Part shown: positions 53,997-62,823 of the stretch, one piece after another
Layout: every line of letters begins with the position of its first letter
Numbering within the stretch: the stretch's first letter is position 1
Origin: Azospirillum brasilense
GTDB taxonomy: Bacteria; Pseudomonadota; Alphaproteobacteria; Azospirillales; Azospirillaceae
DNA length: 64,000 nt
Direction of reading: 5' to 3'
NCBI RefSeq assembly: GCF_001315015.1
Contig: NZ_CP012914.1
Coordinates: forward strand, 248,001 to 312,000
Program-made: the position numbers and the translations under genes
The notes under the pieces: model-generated
The model's database searches: none
Told to the model about the DNA's origin: nothing
The model's input: only the letters and a program-made list of their open reading frames with translations

Positions 53997-54716
53997 TCAG
54001 CCCTGCGCCTCGGTCAGGCGCATCGTCTGGATCTTGCGTTGCACGATCTCCGCCCGCAGGCGCAGCAGGACCACCGTGATGAAGTAGGCGGTGAAGCCCA
54101 GCGCCATGACCAGCAGCGGGACCAGCATGGACCCGTCGATGGTCGGCCCGCCCATGCGGATGACGCTGGCCGGCTGGTGCAGGGTGTTCCACCAGTCCAC
54201 CGAGAATTTGATGATCGGCACGTTCACGATGCCGACGAGAAGCAGCACGTTGCCCGCCCGCGTCCCGCGCTGCGGGTCGTCGAAGGCGTTCACCAGCGCC
54301 ATGTAGCCGAGATAGAGGAAGAACAGGATCAGCACGCTGGTCAGCCGCGCGTCCCACACCCACCACGTCCCCCACATCGGCGCGCCCCACAGCGAGCCGG
54401 TGACGAGGCAGATGAAGGTGAAGCCGGCGCCGACCGGGGCGGCCGCCTTGGCGAACAGGTCGGCCAACGGGTGCTTCCACACCAGCCCGCAGGCGGCGGC
54501 GATGGCCATGTTGACGTAGACGAACAGGCTCATCCAGGCGGCGGGCACATGGATGTACATGATCCGCACGGTGTCGCCCTGCTGATAGTCGCGGGGCGAG
54601 CCGATCAGCGCGACGTAGAGCCCGACGATCAGCAGGATCACGGTCGCCCCCGCCGTCCAGGGCAGGATCGCCGCCGACAGGCGCTGGAAGCGGGCAGGAT
54701 TTGCAAATCGATGCAT
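53997..54716 (-). CDS. ccmC: Heme transporter subunit CcmC
   Basis: The 239-residue membrane protein has six helices and a WWD domain (SLWGAPMWGTWWVWDARLTS), which hands heme to CcmE. The start MHRFANPARF has AGG five bases upstream and lies inside a 13-base palindrome. ccmD follows after 31 bases. The heme exporter genes ccmA and ccmB, which usually precede ccmC, are not in the window; a LysR gene begins 310 bases upstream on the other strand. Confidence 0.95.
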   Translation of the reverse strand: MHRFANPARFQRLSAAILPWTAGATVILLIVGLYVALIGSPRDYQQGDTVRIMYIHVPAAWMSLFVYVNMAIAAACGLVWKHPLADLFAKAAAPVGAGFTFICLVTGSLWGAPMWGTWWVWDARLTSVLILFFLYLGYMALVNAFDDPQRGTRAGNVLLLVGIVNVPIIKFSVDWWNTLHQPASVIRMGGPTIDGSMLVPLLVMALGFTAYFITVVLLRLRAEIVQRKIQTMRLTEAQG

Positions 54717-54726
54717 AGGACCTATG
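54714..54726. promoter_or_regulatory. Palindrome over the ccmC start codon
   Basis: CATAGG-A-CCTATG is a perfect 6-base inverted repeat with a single central base. It covers the ccmC ATG and its Shine-Dalgarno region, so it could hide the start in RNA or bind a repressor. Confidence 0.4.
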
Positions 54727-55026
54727 GGCCTCTGGTCGTGCTGCGGACGATATAAGCTCAGTGATGCCCCAGCGCGAGGGGTTTCGCCTTGATCTTGGTC
54801 AGGAAACATGGCCGCACACCGTGGTGTTTTCAGGACGGTGCGGCGGCCTGTCGCACTGACGGTACGACGGGTTGACGCGGCCTTTCCATGCTACGTTGGT
54901 GCAGGGCGGGTGAAAAAGTCCGTGCGGACCGGGAAGCCGGGGGAGGGGAGGGGCGAGGGCCCATCGGCACCAACGGTTGGACATCCACTTGCGGCCCATC
55001 CGCAAGCACCGCAGACTGCGCGGGCC
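54727..55026. other. ccmC-LysR divergent intergenic region
   Basis: No gene is supported in these 300 bases. The TATA-like ATATAA near 54752 lies in the right place for a ccmC promoter, but no matching -35 is clear. The sequence toward the LysR start is purine-rich. Confidence 0.6.
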
Positions 55027-55923
55027 ATGGCCTACCGACTGCCACCCCTGAACACCCTGCGCCTGTTCGAAGCCGCCGGCCGCCACCAGAGCTTCAAGGC
55101 GGCGGCGGAGGAACTGCACCTGACTCCCAGCGCGGTCAGCCACGGCATCCAGACGCTGGAGGAGTGGCTGGGGGTGGAGCTGTTCCTGCGCGGCAACCGC
55201 AGCCTGTCGCTGACCCCCGCCGGCCACGCCTATCTGCCCCGAGTCCGTGAAGCGCTGCAATCGCTGGCGCTGGCGACGGAGAGCGTGCCGGGCCGCGCGC
55301 CCAGCGGAAGGCTGTCGGTCAGCGCCGCCCCGACCTTCGCCCTGCGCTGGCTGATTCCCCGCCTGCCCGCCTTCCAGGAGCGTCACCCCGCGATCACGGT
55401 GGCGCTGGACACCGCCCACCGGGTGGTCGAGTTCCCCCGCGACGGCATCGACGCCGGCATCCGGCTGGGCCGCGGCGACTGGCCCGGTCTGGCCGCGCTG
55501 AAGCTGATGGAGGAGGACCTTGTTCCGGTGGCCGCACCCGCCCTGGCGGCGCGCATCGCCTGCCCCGCCGACCTCGCCACCGTCCCGCTGCTCCACGTCG
55601 CCGATGTTTCGGAGGACTGGACCGCCTGGGCCGCGGCCGCGGGCTTGCCCCCGTCGGCGCTGGACGACGGGCTGAAGCGCGGGTTGCGGCTGGACGCCAT
55701 CCACATGGCGGTGGACGCTGCGGTGCGTGGGCTGGGCGTCATCATCGGACGGCGCCCGACCGTCGACCCGGAACTGGCGTCCGGCCAGCTGGTCGAGGTG
55801 ATGGGGCCGCGTCTGCGCGCGAAAAGCGCCTATTGGCTGGTCACCGCCCAGGACAGCCTGCGCCGCCCGGAGGTCGCCGCCTTCCGGGCGTGGATGCGGG
55901 CGGAGTTCGCCCAGGGGCAATGA
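55027..55923 (+). CDS. LysR-family regulator (GcvA-like)
   Basis: The 298-residue protein opens MAYRLPPLNTLRLFEAAGRH, the start typical of GcvA-type regulators. The helix-turn-helix is FKAAAEELHLTPSAVSHGIQ, and the effector domain begins near GRLSVSAAPTFALRWLIPRL. ATG 55027 is preceded by an acceptable purine stretch; longer frames upstream are not supported. GcvA-like proteins control glycine cleavage or beta-lactamase genes in other bacteria; the target here is unknown. It is divergent from the ccm operon but probably unrelated to it. Confidence 0.86.
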   Translation: MAYRLPPLNTLRLFEAAGRHQSFKAAAEELHLTPSAVSHGIQTLEEWLGVELFLRGNRSLSLTPAGHAYLPRVREALQSLALATESVPGRAPSGRLSVSAAPTFALRWLIPRLPAFQERHPAITVALDTAHRVVEFPRDGIDAGIRLGRGDWPGLAALKLMEEDLVPVAAPALAARIACPADLATVPLLHVADVSEDWTAWAAAAGLPPSALDDGLKRGLRLDAIHMAVDAAVRGLGVIIGRRPTVDPELASGQLVEVMGPRLRAKSAYWLVTAQDSLRRPEVAAFRAWMRAEFAQGQ

Positions 55924-56030
55924 GCCGCTTCGGGTGAAATCCGCTCACCCGACAATGAAAAGGTCCCGTTTGCCGGAGCGGCGGGGACGGCCTGATGCTG
56001 GTGCCTCTTCGCACCCGCTGGAGGCCAACC

Positions 56031-56225
56031 ATGACACTGCACGTCTTCCCCCGCACCGGGCCGCCACAGGCCCGCCTCCGCACCCTGCTGGCCTGGATCG
56101 CCCGCACCCGGGAGGAGCGCCGCCAGCGCGCCGAACTGCTGTCCCTGTCCGATCACGAGTTGCGGGACATCGGCATCACCCGCTACGACGCCCTCACCGA
56201 GGCGCGCAAAGGGCTATGGCGGTGA
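56031..56225 (+). CDS. DUF1127 small protein (YjiS-like)
   Basis: The 64-residue protein has GGAGG 6 bases before ATG 56031. It has the DUF1127 core LSLSDHELRDIGITRYDALTE, with an arginine-rich first half (LLAWIARTREERRQRAELL). DUF1127 proteins are small, arginine-rich and often stress-induced; in some bacteria they bind RNA or influence phosphate and carbon metabolism. The stop lies 10 bases from the convergent tyrosine phosphatase gene. Confidence 0.82.
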   Translation: MTLHVFPRTGPPQARLRTLLAWIARTREERRQRAELLSLSDHELRDIGITRYDALTEARKGLWR

Positions 56226-56235
56226 AGCTCGCGGT

Positions 56236-56709
56236 TTACAGATGGTCCCGCCGGATCGCCTCCAGCAGCCCCTTCGCCCCGGCCTCGCAGAGGTCCAGCA
56301 CCTCGGTGAAGTGCAGCCCCTCGCCGTAATAGGGATCGGGCACCTCGCGCTTCGGCGCGTCGGGGGCATAGTCGAGGAACAGGGCAACCGTCGCCCGGCT
56401 GTCCGCCGGGGCCATGCGCCGCAACTGCGCCAGATGCCCGCCGTCCATCGCCAGGATGTAATCGAAGTCGGCGAAGTCCGCCGTGGTCACCTTGCGGGCG
56501 CGCAGGTCCGACAGATCCACCCCGCGGTCCTTGGCGGCGCGCCGGCTGCGCGGGTCGGGCGCCTCCCCCACATGATAGCTGTGGGTGCCCGCCGAATCGG
56601 TGCCGATGCGGCCCGCCAAACCGGCTTGCCGAACCCGGTCGCGGAACACACCTTCCGCGGTGGGCGACCGGCAGATGTTGCCCGTGCACACGAACAGGAC
56701 CTTGACCAT
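56236..56709 (-). CDS. Low-molecular-weight protein-tyrosine phosphatase
   Basis: The 157-residue enzyme begins MVKVLFVCTGNICRSPTAEG with the catalytic P-loop CTGNICRS. The general acid Asp is in EVPDPYYGEGLHF. ATG 56709 has GAGGAG six bases upstream; further upstream in-frame starts (56739, 56805) lack family support. Such enzymes act on phosphotyrosine proteins or exopolysaccharide kinases. It is divergent from the sirtuin gene, with 82 bases between them. Confidence 0.93.
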   Translation of the reverse strand: MVKVLFVCTGNICRSPTAEGVFRDRVRQAGLAGRIGTDSAGTHSYHVGEAPDPRSRRAAKDRGVDLSDLRARKVTTADFADFDYILAMDGGHLAQLRRMAPADSRATVALFLDYAPDAPKREVPDPYYGEGLHFTEVLDLCEAGAKGLLEAIRRDHL

Positions 56710-56791
56710 CCCGGTCTCCTCCTCTTTGGTTTGGGTCATTGTTTTCCGCAACCGAGATCTAGCAGCCGTTCCCTGAGCCCGCCAAGCCGCC

Positions 56792-57523
56792 ATGACCATC
56801 GCCAATCATCTCAAACCGACCGACTCCATCGTCATCCTGACCGGGGCCGGCATTTCCAAGGAATCCGGCCTGGACACCTTCCGCTGCGCCGACGGCATCT
56901 GGGCCAAGGTCGATCTGGAGGACGTCGCCACGCCGGAGGGCTTTGCCCGCGACCCGGTGCTGGTCCACCGCTTCTACAACGACCGGCGGCGGGGCCTGCG
57001 CGACCCCGCGGTGCAGCCGAACGCCGCCCATCGGGCGTTGGCCGAGCTGGAGCGTCGCTGGAAAGGCGACCTGCTGCTGGTCACCCAGAACATCGACGAC
57101 CTGCACGAGCGCGCCGGGTCGCACACGCTGATCCACATGCATGGGGAGCTGAACGCGGTCTTCTGCCGCCACTGCCGCAGCAAGGTGGAGAACTGGACCC
57201 ACGACCTGTCGGTGGAGGACGTTTGCCCGTCCTGCGCCCGCAAGGGCGGCATGCGCCCCGACGTGGTGTGGTTCGGCGAGATGCCCTACCAGATGGAGCG
57301 GATCTACCGCGCGCTGGGCGCCTGCGACCTGTTCGTGTCCATCGGCACCTCCGGCAACGTCTACCCCGCCGCCGGCTTCGTGGCCGAGGCGCGCAACGCC
57401 GGCGCCATGACGGTGGAGCTGAACCTGGAACCGTCGGCAGGCGCCAGCCTGTTCGCGGACTCCGTCAACGGCCCGGCGACCGAGCTGGTCCCGGCCTTCG
57501 TGAGCGAGCTGTTGAGCCTTTGA
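56792..57523 (+). CDS. cobB: NAD-dependent protein deacylase (sirtuin, CobB-type)
   Basis: The 243-residue enzyme removes acyl groups from lysine using NAD. Motifs are LTGAGISKESGLDTFR (NAD), TQNIDDLHERAGS, HMHGEL with the catalytic His, and two CxxC pairs (CRHC and CPSC) binding zinc. FYNDRR contains the Y-x2-R pair that gives desuccinylase activity in CobB/SIRT5. The next gene begins at a TTG overlapping its stop by four bases. The reading frame is intact and of typical length. Confidence 0.95.
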   Translation: MTIANHLKPTDSIVILTGAGISKESGLDTFRCADGIWAKVDLEDVATPEGFARDPVLVHRFYNDRRRGLRDPAVQPNAAHRALAELERRWKGDLLLVTQNIDDLHERAGSHTLIHMHGELNAVFCRHCRSKVENWTHDLSVEDVCPSCARKGGMRPDVVWFGEMPYQMERIYRALGACDLFVSIGTSGNVYPAAGFVAEARNAGAMTVELNLEPSAGASLFADSVNGPATELVPAFVSELLSL

Positions 57524-58119
57524 GCGGTGACCTGGAGAGCCTGTTCGAACAGGCCCGCGCCTGCCGGCTGTGCGCGGGGGTGTTGCCGCACGGCTGCCGT
57601 CCGGTGCTGCGCGGCAGCCAGTCCGCCCGCCTGCTGATCGTCGGGCAGGCGCCGGGCGCGCGGGTGCACGCCAGCGGCATTCCCTGGAACGACCCGTCCG
57701 GCGACCGGCTGCGCCAGTGGCTGGCCATGGACCGCGCGGCCTTCTACGACGAGAGCCGGATCGCCATCGTCCCCATGGGGCTCTGCTACCCCGGCACGGC
57801 GCCGAAGGGCGGCGATTACCCGCCGCGCCCGGAATGCGCTCCGCTCTGGCACCCGCCGCTGCGCGCCGCCCTGACCGGGGTGCGGCTGACCCTGCTGGTC
57901 GGCAGCTACGCCCAGGCCCATTATCTGGGAAACCGCCGCCGGCGGACGATGACCGACACGGTGGCGGCGTGGCGGGATTACCTGCCGGAGTACCTGCCCC
58001 TGCCACACCCGAGCTGGCGCAACACCGCCTGGCTGAAGAAGAACCCCTGGTTCGACGCGGAGCTGGTGCCCGCGCTCCGCCGCCGCGTGGCGGGCGCCCT
58101 GGGCGCCCTGGACGGCTGA
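57520..58119 (+). CDS. Uracil-DNA glycosylase-superfamily protein
   Basis: The only plausible start is TTG 57520, overlapping the sirtuin stop (TTGA), giving 199 residues. UDG-like motifs are LLIVGQAPGARVHASGIPWN, SGDRLRQWL and the C-terminal LPHPSWRN. The first residues contain ARACRLCAGVL, a Cys pair as seen in iron-sulfur UDGs, but a full set of cluster ligands is not obvious. It is predicted to act in DNA repair or related base recognition; activity is unproven. Co-translation with cobB is likely. Confidence 0.8.
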   Translation: MSGDLESLFEQARACRLCAGVLPHGCRPVLRGSQSARLLIVGQAPGARVHASGIPWNDPSGDRLRQWLAMDRAAFYDESRIAIVPMGLCYPGTAPKGGDYPPRPECAPLWHPPLRAALTGVRLTLLVGSYAQAHYLGNRRRRTMTDTVAAWRDYLPEYLPLPHPSWRNTAWLKKNPWFDAELVPALRRRVAGALGALDG

Positions 58120-58120
58120 C

Positions 58121-58531
58121 TCACCCCTCCATGGCCTCGATGCGCTCCATATCCTCGTCCGACAGGCCGAAATGGTGGCCGATCTCGTGGATCAGGACGT
58201 GGCGGACGATGGCGAACAGGTCCTCGCCCGTCTCGCACCAGTAGTCCAGGATCGGGCGGCGGTAGAGGAAGATCATGTCCGGCCCGCTGCGCAGGTCGGC
58301 GACGCTCTGCCGCGTCATATCGACGCCCCGATAGAGGCCGAGCAGATCGAAGGGGCTTTCCAGCTCCATCTCGCGCTCGGTCTCCTCGTCGGGGAAATCC
58401 TCGACATGGATCGACAGATTGGCGATGGGAGCCAGGAGTTCCCGCGGAATCGTCTCCAGCGCGTCCTCGGCCATCCGCTCGAGGTCGGGGGTGGAGGGGG
58501 GAACGGTATGGGTGTGTGCCGGTTTGCGCAT
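58121..58531 (-). CDS. Minimal metalloprotease-like zincin
   Basis: The 136-residue protein has the zinc motif HEIGHHFGLSD near the C-terminus (VRHVLIHEIGHHFGLSDEDM), the mark of the small MMP-like family, sometimes called possible Zn metallopeptidases. The remainder (LAPIANLSIHVEDFPDEETE ... IFLYRRPILDYWCE) is family-like. ATG 58531 (MRKPAHTHTV) is one choice; 58534 and 58570 are alternatives. Its stop lies 2 bases from the convergent UDG-like gene. Function is not established for the family. Confidence 0.87.
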   Translation of the reverse strand: MRKPAHTHTVPPSTPDLERMAEDALETIPRELLAPIANLSIHVEDFPDEETEREMELESPFDLLGLYRGVDMTRQSVADLRSGPDMIFLYRRPILDYWCETGEDLFAIVRHVLIHEIGHHFGLSDEDMERIEAMEG

Positions 58532-58642
58532 CATACCGGTGAAGGTAGCGTTGCTTGCCGCCCAGGCCAAGCGGCGCTAAACCGGAAGGCGGACCGGAAC
58601 ACCGATTTGATCCACAATCGATCCGTGTCCGTTACGCCTGCA

Positions 58643-58684
58643 CAGGCCAACCAAGTTCAGGCCAACCAAGTTCAGGCCAACCAA
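58643..58684. repeat. 15-base tandem repeat upstream of phhB
   Basis: CAGGCCAACCAAGTT occurs twice completely and a third time for 12 bases. It lies 15 bases before the phhB ATG, between the two divergent starts. Such repeats may vary in number between strains. Confidence 0.9.
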
Positions 58685-58698
58685 CAACGGGGGAAGGA

Positions 58699-59001
58699 AT
58701 GTCGGACAAGCTGGTGGGTGCCAAGCGGCAGACCGCGCTGAAGGAACTGCATGGCTGGGCGGAGGTGCTGGAGCGCGACGCGATCCGCAAGACCTACCAT
58801 TTTCCCGACTTCCCCGCCGCCTGGGGCTTCATGAGCCAAGTCGCCCTGCTGGCGGAGCGGACGAACCACCATCCGGAATGGTTCAACGACATGGGCCGGG
58901 TGGAGATCATCCTGTGCACCCGCAGCGCCGACGGCCTGACCCAGGCCGACGTCGATTTCGCCCACCGGGTGGACCAGATCGCCCCGAACCGCGACCGCTG
59001 A
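58699..59001 (+). CDS. phhB: Pterin-4a-carbinolamine dehydratase
   Basis: The 100-residue enzyme has the family pattern KTYHFPDFPAAWGFMSQVAL, then AERTNHHPEWFNDMGRVEIILCTRS, with the active-site HH pair in NHHPEW. GGGGGAAGGA precedes ATG 58699. It recycles 4a-hydroxy-tetrahydropterin for phenylalanine hydroxylase; phhA is not nearby, so it may serve another pterin pathway such as molybdopterin. The tandem repeat lies just upstream. Confidence 0.9.
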   Translation: MSDKLVGAKRQTALKELHGWAEVLERDAIRKTYHFPDFPAAWGFMSQVALLAERTNHHPEWFNDMGRVEIILCTRSADGLTQADVDFAHRVDQIAPNRDR

Positions 59002-59022
59002 TCCTCGCGCGCCTGGAGGGCG

Positions 59023-59850
59023 TCACGCCGGTTCCAGAACCACCTTCACATCCGCCGGGCGCCCGAAGAAGGGGGCGGTGGTGACCAGCAGCGGGCAGCC
59101 GGCGGCGGCGTAGGCCGCCGCGTTGTCCTCCGTCACCCCACCCGCCGCCGCGACGACCGGCGGGTGCGGCAGGCCGCGCGTCGCCTCGACCACGGCGCGG
59201 GCCTCCTCCGGCGGGCGCTTCTCCAGTTGCAGCACGTCGGCCCCGGCCTGGGCGAAGGCGATGGCGTCCGCCACCGTGTCGACCTCCACCACGATCTTCT
59301 TTTCCGGCGCCCGGCGGCGCAGGTCGGCAATCCAGGTCTCCGGCGATCCGGACAGGAAGGCGCGGTGTTCGGGGAAGACCAGGATCGTTTCCGACAGGCC
59401 CAGCCGGTGCATCACCGCTCCGCCGGCCAGCACCGCCTTGACCGACAGGTCCTTGGCGCCGGGGAAGTTCTTGCGGGTGCAGGCGACGGTCACGCCGGGG
59501 GCGGCCTCCACGATGCGGCGGGCGCGGGAGGCGATGCCGGAGGCGTATTCGACCAGCGTCTGCGCCACCTTCCAGCCGCGGTGCAGGGCACCCGCCGGGC
59601 CGTGCCCCTCCAGAAAGGGGACCCCGGCCTCCACCGCCGTGCCGCTGGGCCGGACGGACGTCACCGTGCCGCCGGCCTTCTCGATCAGGCGGGCGGCTTC
59701 CTCCGTCCCGGCCAGCACCATGGCGCCGCGCGCCGTGAACCGGATGCGCGCCGGGGCGGCGGCGATGCCCAGCGAGTCGGTGGTCAGGTCGCCGTAGGGA
59801 ACGTCCTGGGCGAGAAGCGCGTCGAGCGCGGCATCGGACAGGACGAGCAT
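59023..59850 (-). CDS. modD: ModD-like quinolinate phosphoribosyltransferase homologue
   Basis: The 275-residue protein has a NadC-type fold, but its opening VLSDAALDALLAQDVPYGDL and the segments GGAVMHRLGLSETILVFPEH and AQAGADVLQLEKRPPEEARA match ModD, whose gene normally lies in molybdate transport operons. No modABC is present here. The exact role of ModD is unclear; nicotinate-type transferase chemistry is expected by fold. It is followed after its stop by the convergent phhB, and preceded by corA on the same strand 19 bases away. Confidence 0.83.
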   Translation of the reverse strand: MLVLSDAALDALLAQDVPYGDLTTDSLGIAAAPARIRFTARGAMVLAGTEEAARLIEKAGGTVTSVRPSGTAVEAGVPFLEGHGPAGALHRGWKVAQTLVEYASGIASRARRIVEAAPGVTVACTRKNFPGAKDLSVKAVLAGGAVMHRLGLSETILVFPEHRAFLSGSPETWIADLRRRAPEKKIVVEVDTVADAIAFAQAGADVLQLEKRPPEEARAVVEATRGLPHPPVVAAAGGVTEDNAAAYAAAGCPLLVTTAPFFGRPADVKVVLEPA

Positions 59851-59869
59851 CGGCGGTTCCCTTTTCCGG

Positions 59870-60859
59870 TTAAAGCCACCCGCGGCGGCGGAAGTACCAG
59901 AGCGGCACGACGGCGGAGAGCACCATCATCACGATGGCCATGGGATAGCCGAAGTCCCAGTCCAGCTCGGGCATGTGGTGGAAGTTCATGCCGTAGGCCG
60001 ACGCGATCAGGGTCGGCGGCATCAGCGCCACGGACACGACCGAGAAGATCTTGATGATCGCGTTCTGCTCGATGTTGATCAGGCCGAGCGTGGCGTCGAG
60101 CAGGAAGTTCGCCTCGTGCGCCAGGAAGCCGGCGTGCTCGTTCAGGGACCGCAGGTCGCGCGTCAGCGTCTTCAGCGCGGCCTTCTGCTCCTTGGTCAGC
60201 CGCCCGGCGGCGACGGAGGAGAGGAAGGCGACCAGCCGGTCCAGCCCGGCGAGGCTGTCACGCACCTTGTGCGTCAGGTCGCCGGCCCGCCCGATGCCGC
60301 GCAGCACGTCCTGCAGCTCGTCCGGCTTCTTGGAGCTTCCGACCCCCTTGCTGTTCAGCGAGTCGGTGAAGATGCGCGCGGACAGCCCGTCGATGCGGGC
60401 GCCGATCAGCTCCAGCACGTCGGCCACCCGGTCGATCACCGCGTCCAGGATGCCCAGCAGCGCGTCCTCGGCGCTGGCCAGAAGCTCCGGCTGGCGGCTG
60501 GTCCGCGCGGCGAAGGTGGCGACGGAGCGCGGCTCGGTGAAGCGCACCGTGATCATGTGCCGGGGGGTCAGGACGAAGGTGACCTCGCCCTGCTCCGGCA
60601 TCGGCGAATCGGCCCGCGCGATCACCGAGGAGGTGAGGTAGACGGCCTCCCCCTCGGTGTAGAGCTGGCTCGACGCCTCGATTTCCTTCATTTCCTCGCG
60701 CGTCGGCAGATCGCAGCCGGTGACGGCGCCGACATGCGCGCGCTCCGCCTCGTCGGGACGGAGAAGATCGATCCACACCGTGTTGGGCGGCAGCGGCTCT
60801 CCGAGGGCGAGCGGCTGCTCGACCACGCGGCCGCCCACCCGGGCGTGGACCGTGATCAT
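59870..60859 (-). CDS. CorA-family divalent cation transporter
   Basis: The 329-residue protein is CorA/ZntB-like. A cytoplasmic N-terminal domain ([20 protein letters not shown]) leads to a long helix and two C-terminal membrane helices. The selectivity motif YGMNF follows the first helix ([20 protein letters not shown]), and the second helix runs [16 protein letters not shown]. The ATG overlaps the stop of folD by four bases (ATGA). Transport of magnesium, or cobalt and nickel, is likely by family. A longer frame to 61159 has no family support. Confidence 0.92.
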   Translation of the reverse strand: MITVHARVGGRVVEQPLALGEPLPPNTVWIDLLRPDEAERAHVGAVTGCDLPTREEMKEIEASSQLYTEGEAVYLTSSVIARADSPMPEQGEVTFVLTPRHMITVRFTEPRSVATFAARTSRQPELLASAEDALLGILDAVIDRVADVLELIGARIDGLSARIFTDSLNSKGVGSSKKPDELQDVLRGIGRAGDLTHKVRDSLAGLDRLVAFLSSVAAGRLTKEQKAALKTLTRDLRSLNEHAGFLAHEANFLLDATLGLINIEQNAIIKIFSVVSVALMPPTLIASAYGMNFHHMPELDWDFGYPMAIVMMVLSAVVPLWYFRRRGWL

Positions 60860-61764
60860 GCAAGGGCCTCGGCGGGGACCGGAGCGCCGGCGGCGCGGCA
60901 GGCGGCGGCCAGCGTGTTCAGCATCAGGCAGGCGATGGTCATCGGCCCGACGCCGCCCGGCACCGGGGTGATGGCGCCGGCGACCTTGACCGCCTCGTCG
61001 TAGGCGACGTCGCCGACCAGCTTCGTCTTGCCCGGCTCGGTCGGGTGCGGCACGCGGTTGATGCCGACGTCGATGACCACGGCGCCCGGCTTGATCCAGT
61101 CGCCGCGCACCATCTCCGGACGGCCCACCGCGGCGACCAGGATGTCGGCGCAGCGGCATTCGCCGGGCAGGTCCTGGGTGCGGGAATGGGCGACGGTGAC
61201 CGTGCAGTCCTGCTGGAGCAGAAGCTGTGCCATCGGCTTGCCGACGATGTTGGAGCGGCCCAGCACCAGCGCCCGCTTGCCCTTCAGGTCGGCGCCCAGC
61301 GTGTCGCGGAGCAGCAGCAGGCTGCCCAGCGGGGTGCAGGGCACGATGGCGCCGGGGCTGCCGGTCGCCAGCAGGCCGGCGTTGACGACGTGGAAGCCGT
61401 CCGCATCCTTTTCCGGGACGATGCGGGCCAGAACCTTCTGGGTGTCGATGTGCTTGGGCAGGGGAAGCTGGACCAGGATGCCGTGCACCGCCGGGTCGGC
61501 GTTCAGCCGGTCGATCAGGGCCAGCAGCTCCGCCTCGCCGAGGTCAGCCGGCATGTGGTGGTCGAAGCTGTTCATGCCGAGATCGGCCAGGGCCTTCTCC
61601 TTGGACCGGACATAGACCTGGCTCGCCGGGTCCTCGCCCACCAGCACGACGGCGAGACCGGGGGTGACGCCGTGGCTGGCCTTGAGCGCGGCCACACCCT
61701 CCGCCACGCGGGCGCGCAGCCCCGCGGCGAACGCCTTGCCGTCGATGATCTTCGCCTCAGCCAT
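60856..61764 (-). CDS. folD: Bifunctional methylenetetrahydrofolate dehydrogenase/cyclohydrolase FolD
   Basis: The 302-residue enzyme interconverts methylene-, methenyl- and formyl-tetrahydrofolate. Motifs are [20 protein letters not shown] (catalytic Lys), [35 protein letters not shown] (NADP loop) and [21 protein letters not shown]. The start has GGGGAAGAG upstream. It overlaps corA by four bases and the upstream DUF167 gene by eight, forming a compact minus-strand run. Confidence 0.96.
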   Translation of the reverse strand: MAEAKIIDGKAFAAGLRARVAEGVAALKASHGVTPGLAVVLVGEDPASQVYVRSKEKALADLGMNSFDHHMPADLGEAELLALIDRLNADPAVHGILVQLPLPKHIDTQKVLARIVPEKDADGFHVVNAGLLATGSPGAIVPCTPLGSLLLLRDTLGADLKGKRALVLGRSNIVGKPMAQLLLQQDCTVTVAHSRTQDLPGECRCADILVAAVGRPEMVRGDWIKPGAVVIDVGINRVPHPTEPGKTKLVGDVAYDEAVKVAGAITPVPGGVGPMTIACLMLNTLAAACRAAGAPVPAEALA

Positions 61765-62116
61765 CGCTCTTCCCCGTATCAGGCTTTGCTGTTTCCACCA
61801 GCGCCGTCAACCGGCGCATCAGGTCGGCCGGATCGCCGGCCACATGGACAATCTTGTTCCGGTCGGTGGCGCCGGCCACCACCGTCAGGCTGGTCTTGGG
61901 CAGTTTCCACGCCTTGGCCAGCAGCTTCACCACCGCCTCGTTCGCCTTGCCGTTCTCCGGCACGGCGGTGACGGTCACCTTCAGGGCCGTTCCTCCGGAC
62001 GCGGTGGCGGCCAGCCCGGCGATGGCGTTGCGCGACGCCTTGGGCGTCACCCGCAGCGCCAGCCGGACACCATCCGCCACGGCTTCGAAGGGAGCGGCTT
62101 CCGAAGGTCCCGGCAT
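61757..62116 (-). CDS. DUF167 (YggU-type) family protein
   Basis: The 119-residue protein has the DUF167 features [16 protein letters not shown], the [20 protein letters not shown] segment and [15 protein letters not shown]. The family is widespread, with unknown function. Its start shares a base with the YggT stop (TGATG) and its end overlaps folD by eight bases. Confidence 0.92.
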   Translation of the reverse strand: MPGPSEAAPFEAVADGVRLALRVTPKASRNAIAGLAATASGGTALKVTVTAVPENGKANEAVVKLLAKAWKLPKTSLTVVAGATDRNKIVHVAGDPADLMRRLTALVETAKPDTGKSDG

Positions 62117-62400
62117 CAGAAGCGCGGCCAGTATTCCGCCATCAGGTTACGGATGAAGAAGATCAGCAGGATCAGCGCGATCGGCGACAGGTCCAGGCCG
62201 CCCATGTTCGGCAGGACGCGGCGGATCGGGCGCAGGACCGGTTCCGTGATGCGGTAGAGGAAGTCGCCGATGACATAGACCGCGCGGTTGCGGGTGTTGA
62301 CGACGTTGAAGGCCACCAGCCAGCTCAGCACCGCCGAAGCGATGAGCAGCCACACATAGAGGCTGAGAACGGTGTCGATCAGCAGGTAGAGCGCAATCAT
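62116..62400 (-). CDS. YggT family membrane protein
   Basis: The 94-residue protein has two hydrophobic segments ([20 protein letters not shown] and [18 protein letters not shown]) and the conserved loop [20 protein letters not shown] between them. YggT proteins are small integral membrane proteins linked to osmotic or cell-division phenotypes in other bacteria. It is the first gene of the yggT-DUF167-folD-corA overlapping run. Its promoter must lie in 62401-62606. Confidence 0.92.
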   Translation of the reverse strand: MIALYLLIDTVLSLYVWLLIASAVLSWLVAFNVVNTRNRAVYVIGDFLYRITEPVLRPIRRVLPNMGGLDLSPIALILLIFFIRNLMAEYWPRF

Positions 62401-62606
62401 GCCCGGCCCGTCCCTTTATTGTCCGATTTTGCGGGGCACCCTAAGCACAAGCGGCGAGTGCTGTCCAGTGCCGCGCGGCGGGCCGCCACCATCCCCCTGC
62501 CATGCCCTTGCGCGCAACCGCCGATGCCCGCCATCGGGCGCGTTCAGAGGGCTTGACAGGCTCCCTCCGCATCACCATTATCCGCCGCACGCCGGTGACG
62601 GTGTGT

Positions 62607-62682
62607 GGGGCCGTAGCTCAGCTGGGAGAGCGACGCGTTCGCAATGCGTAGGTCGGGAGTTCGATCCTCCTCGGCTCCACCA
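62607..62682 (+). tRNA. tRNA-Ala (anticodon CGC)
   Basis: A 76-base cloverleaf is visible. The acceptor GGGGCCG pairs with CGGCTCC and contains a G3-U70 wobble, the identity element of tRNA-Ala. The D-arm is GCTC/GAGC, the anticodon stem ACGCG/TGCGT with loop TTCGCAA (anticodon CGC for codon GCG), and the T-arm has loop TTCGATC. The 3' ACCA is encoded. It is preceded by a 206-base gap. Confidence 0.95.
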
Positions 62683-62823
62683 ATCACTCCCAAGACAGTG
62701 TTGCGACACAGAAATTCGCCCGGAAGCGGCGGAATTCCCCGCGGTGTGACACCGCCCTGTCGCACGCGGCGTCGGCCGAATCATCCCATTCTTTTTAAAA
62801 CGTCCGTCGATCCGGCCCAAGCC

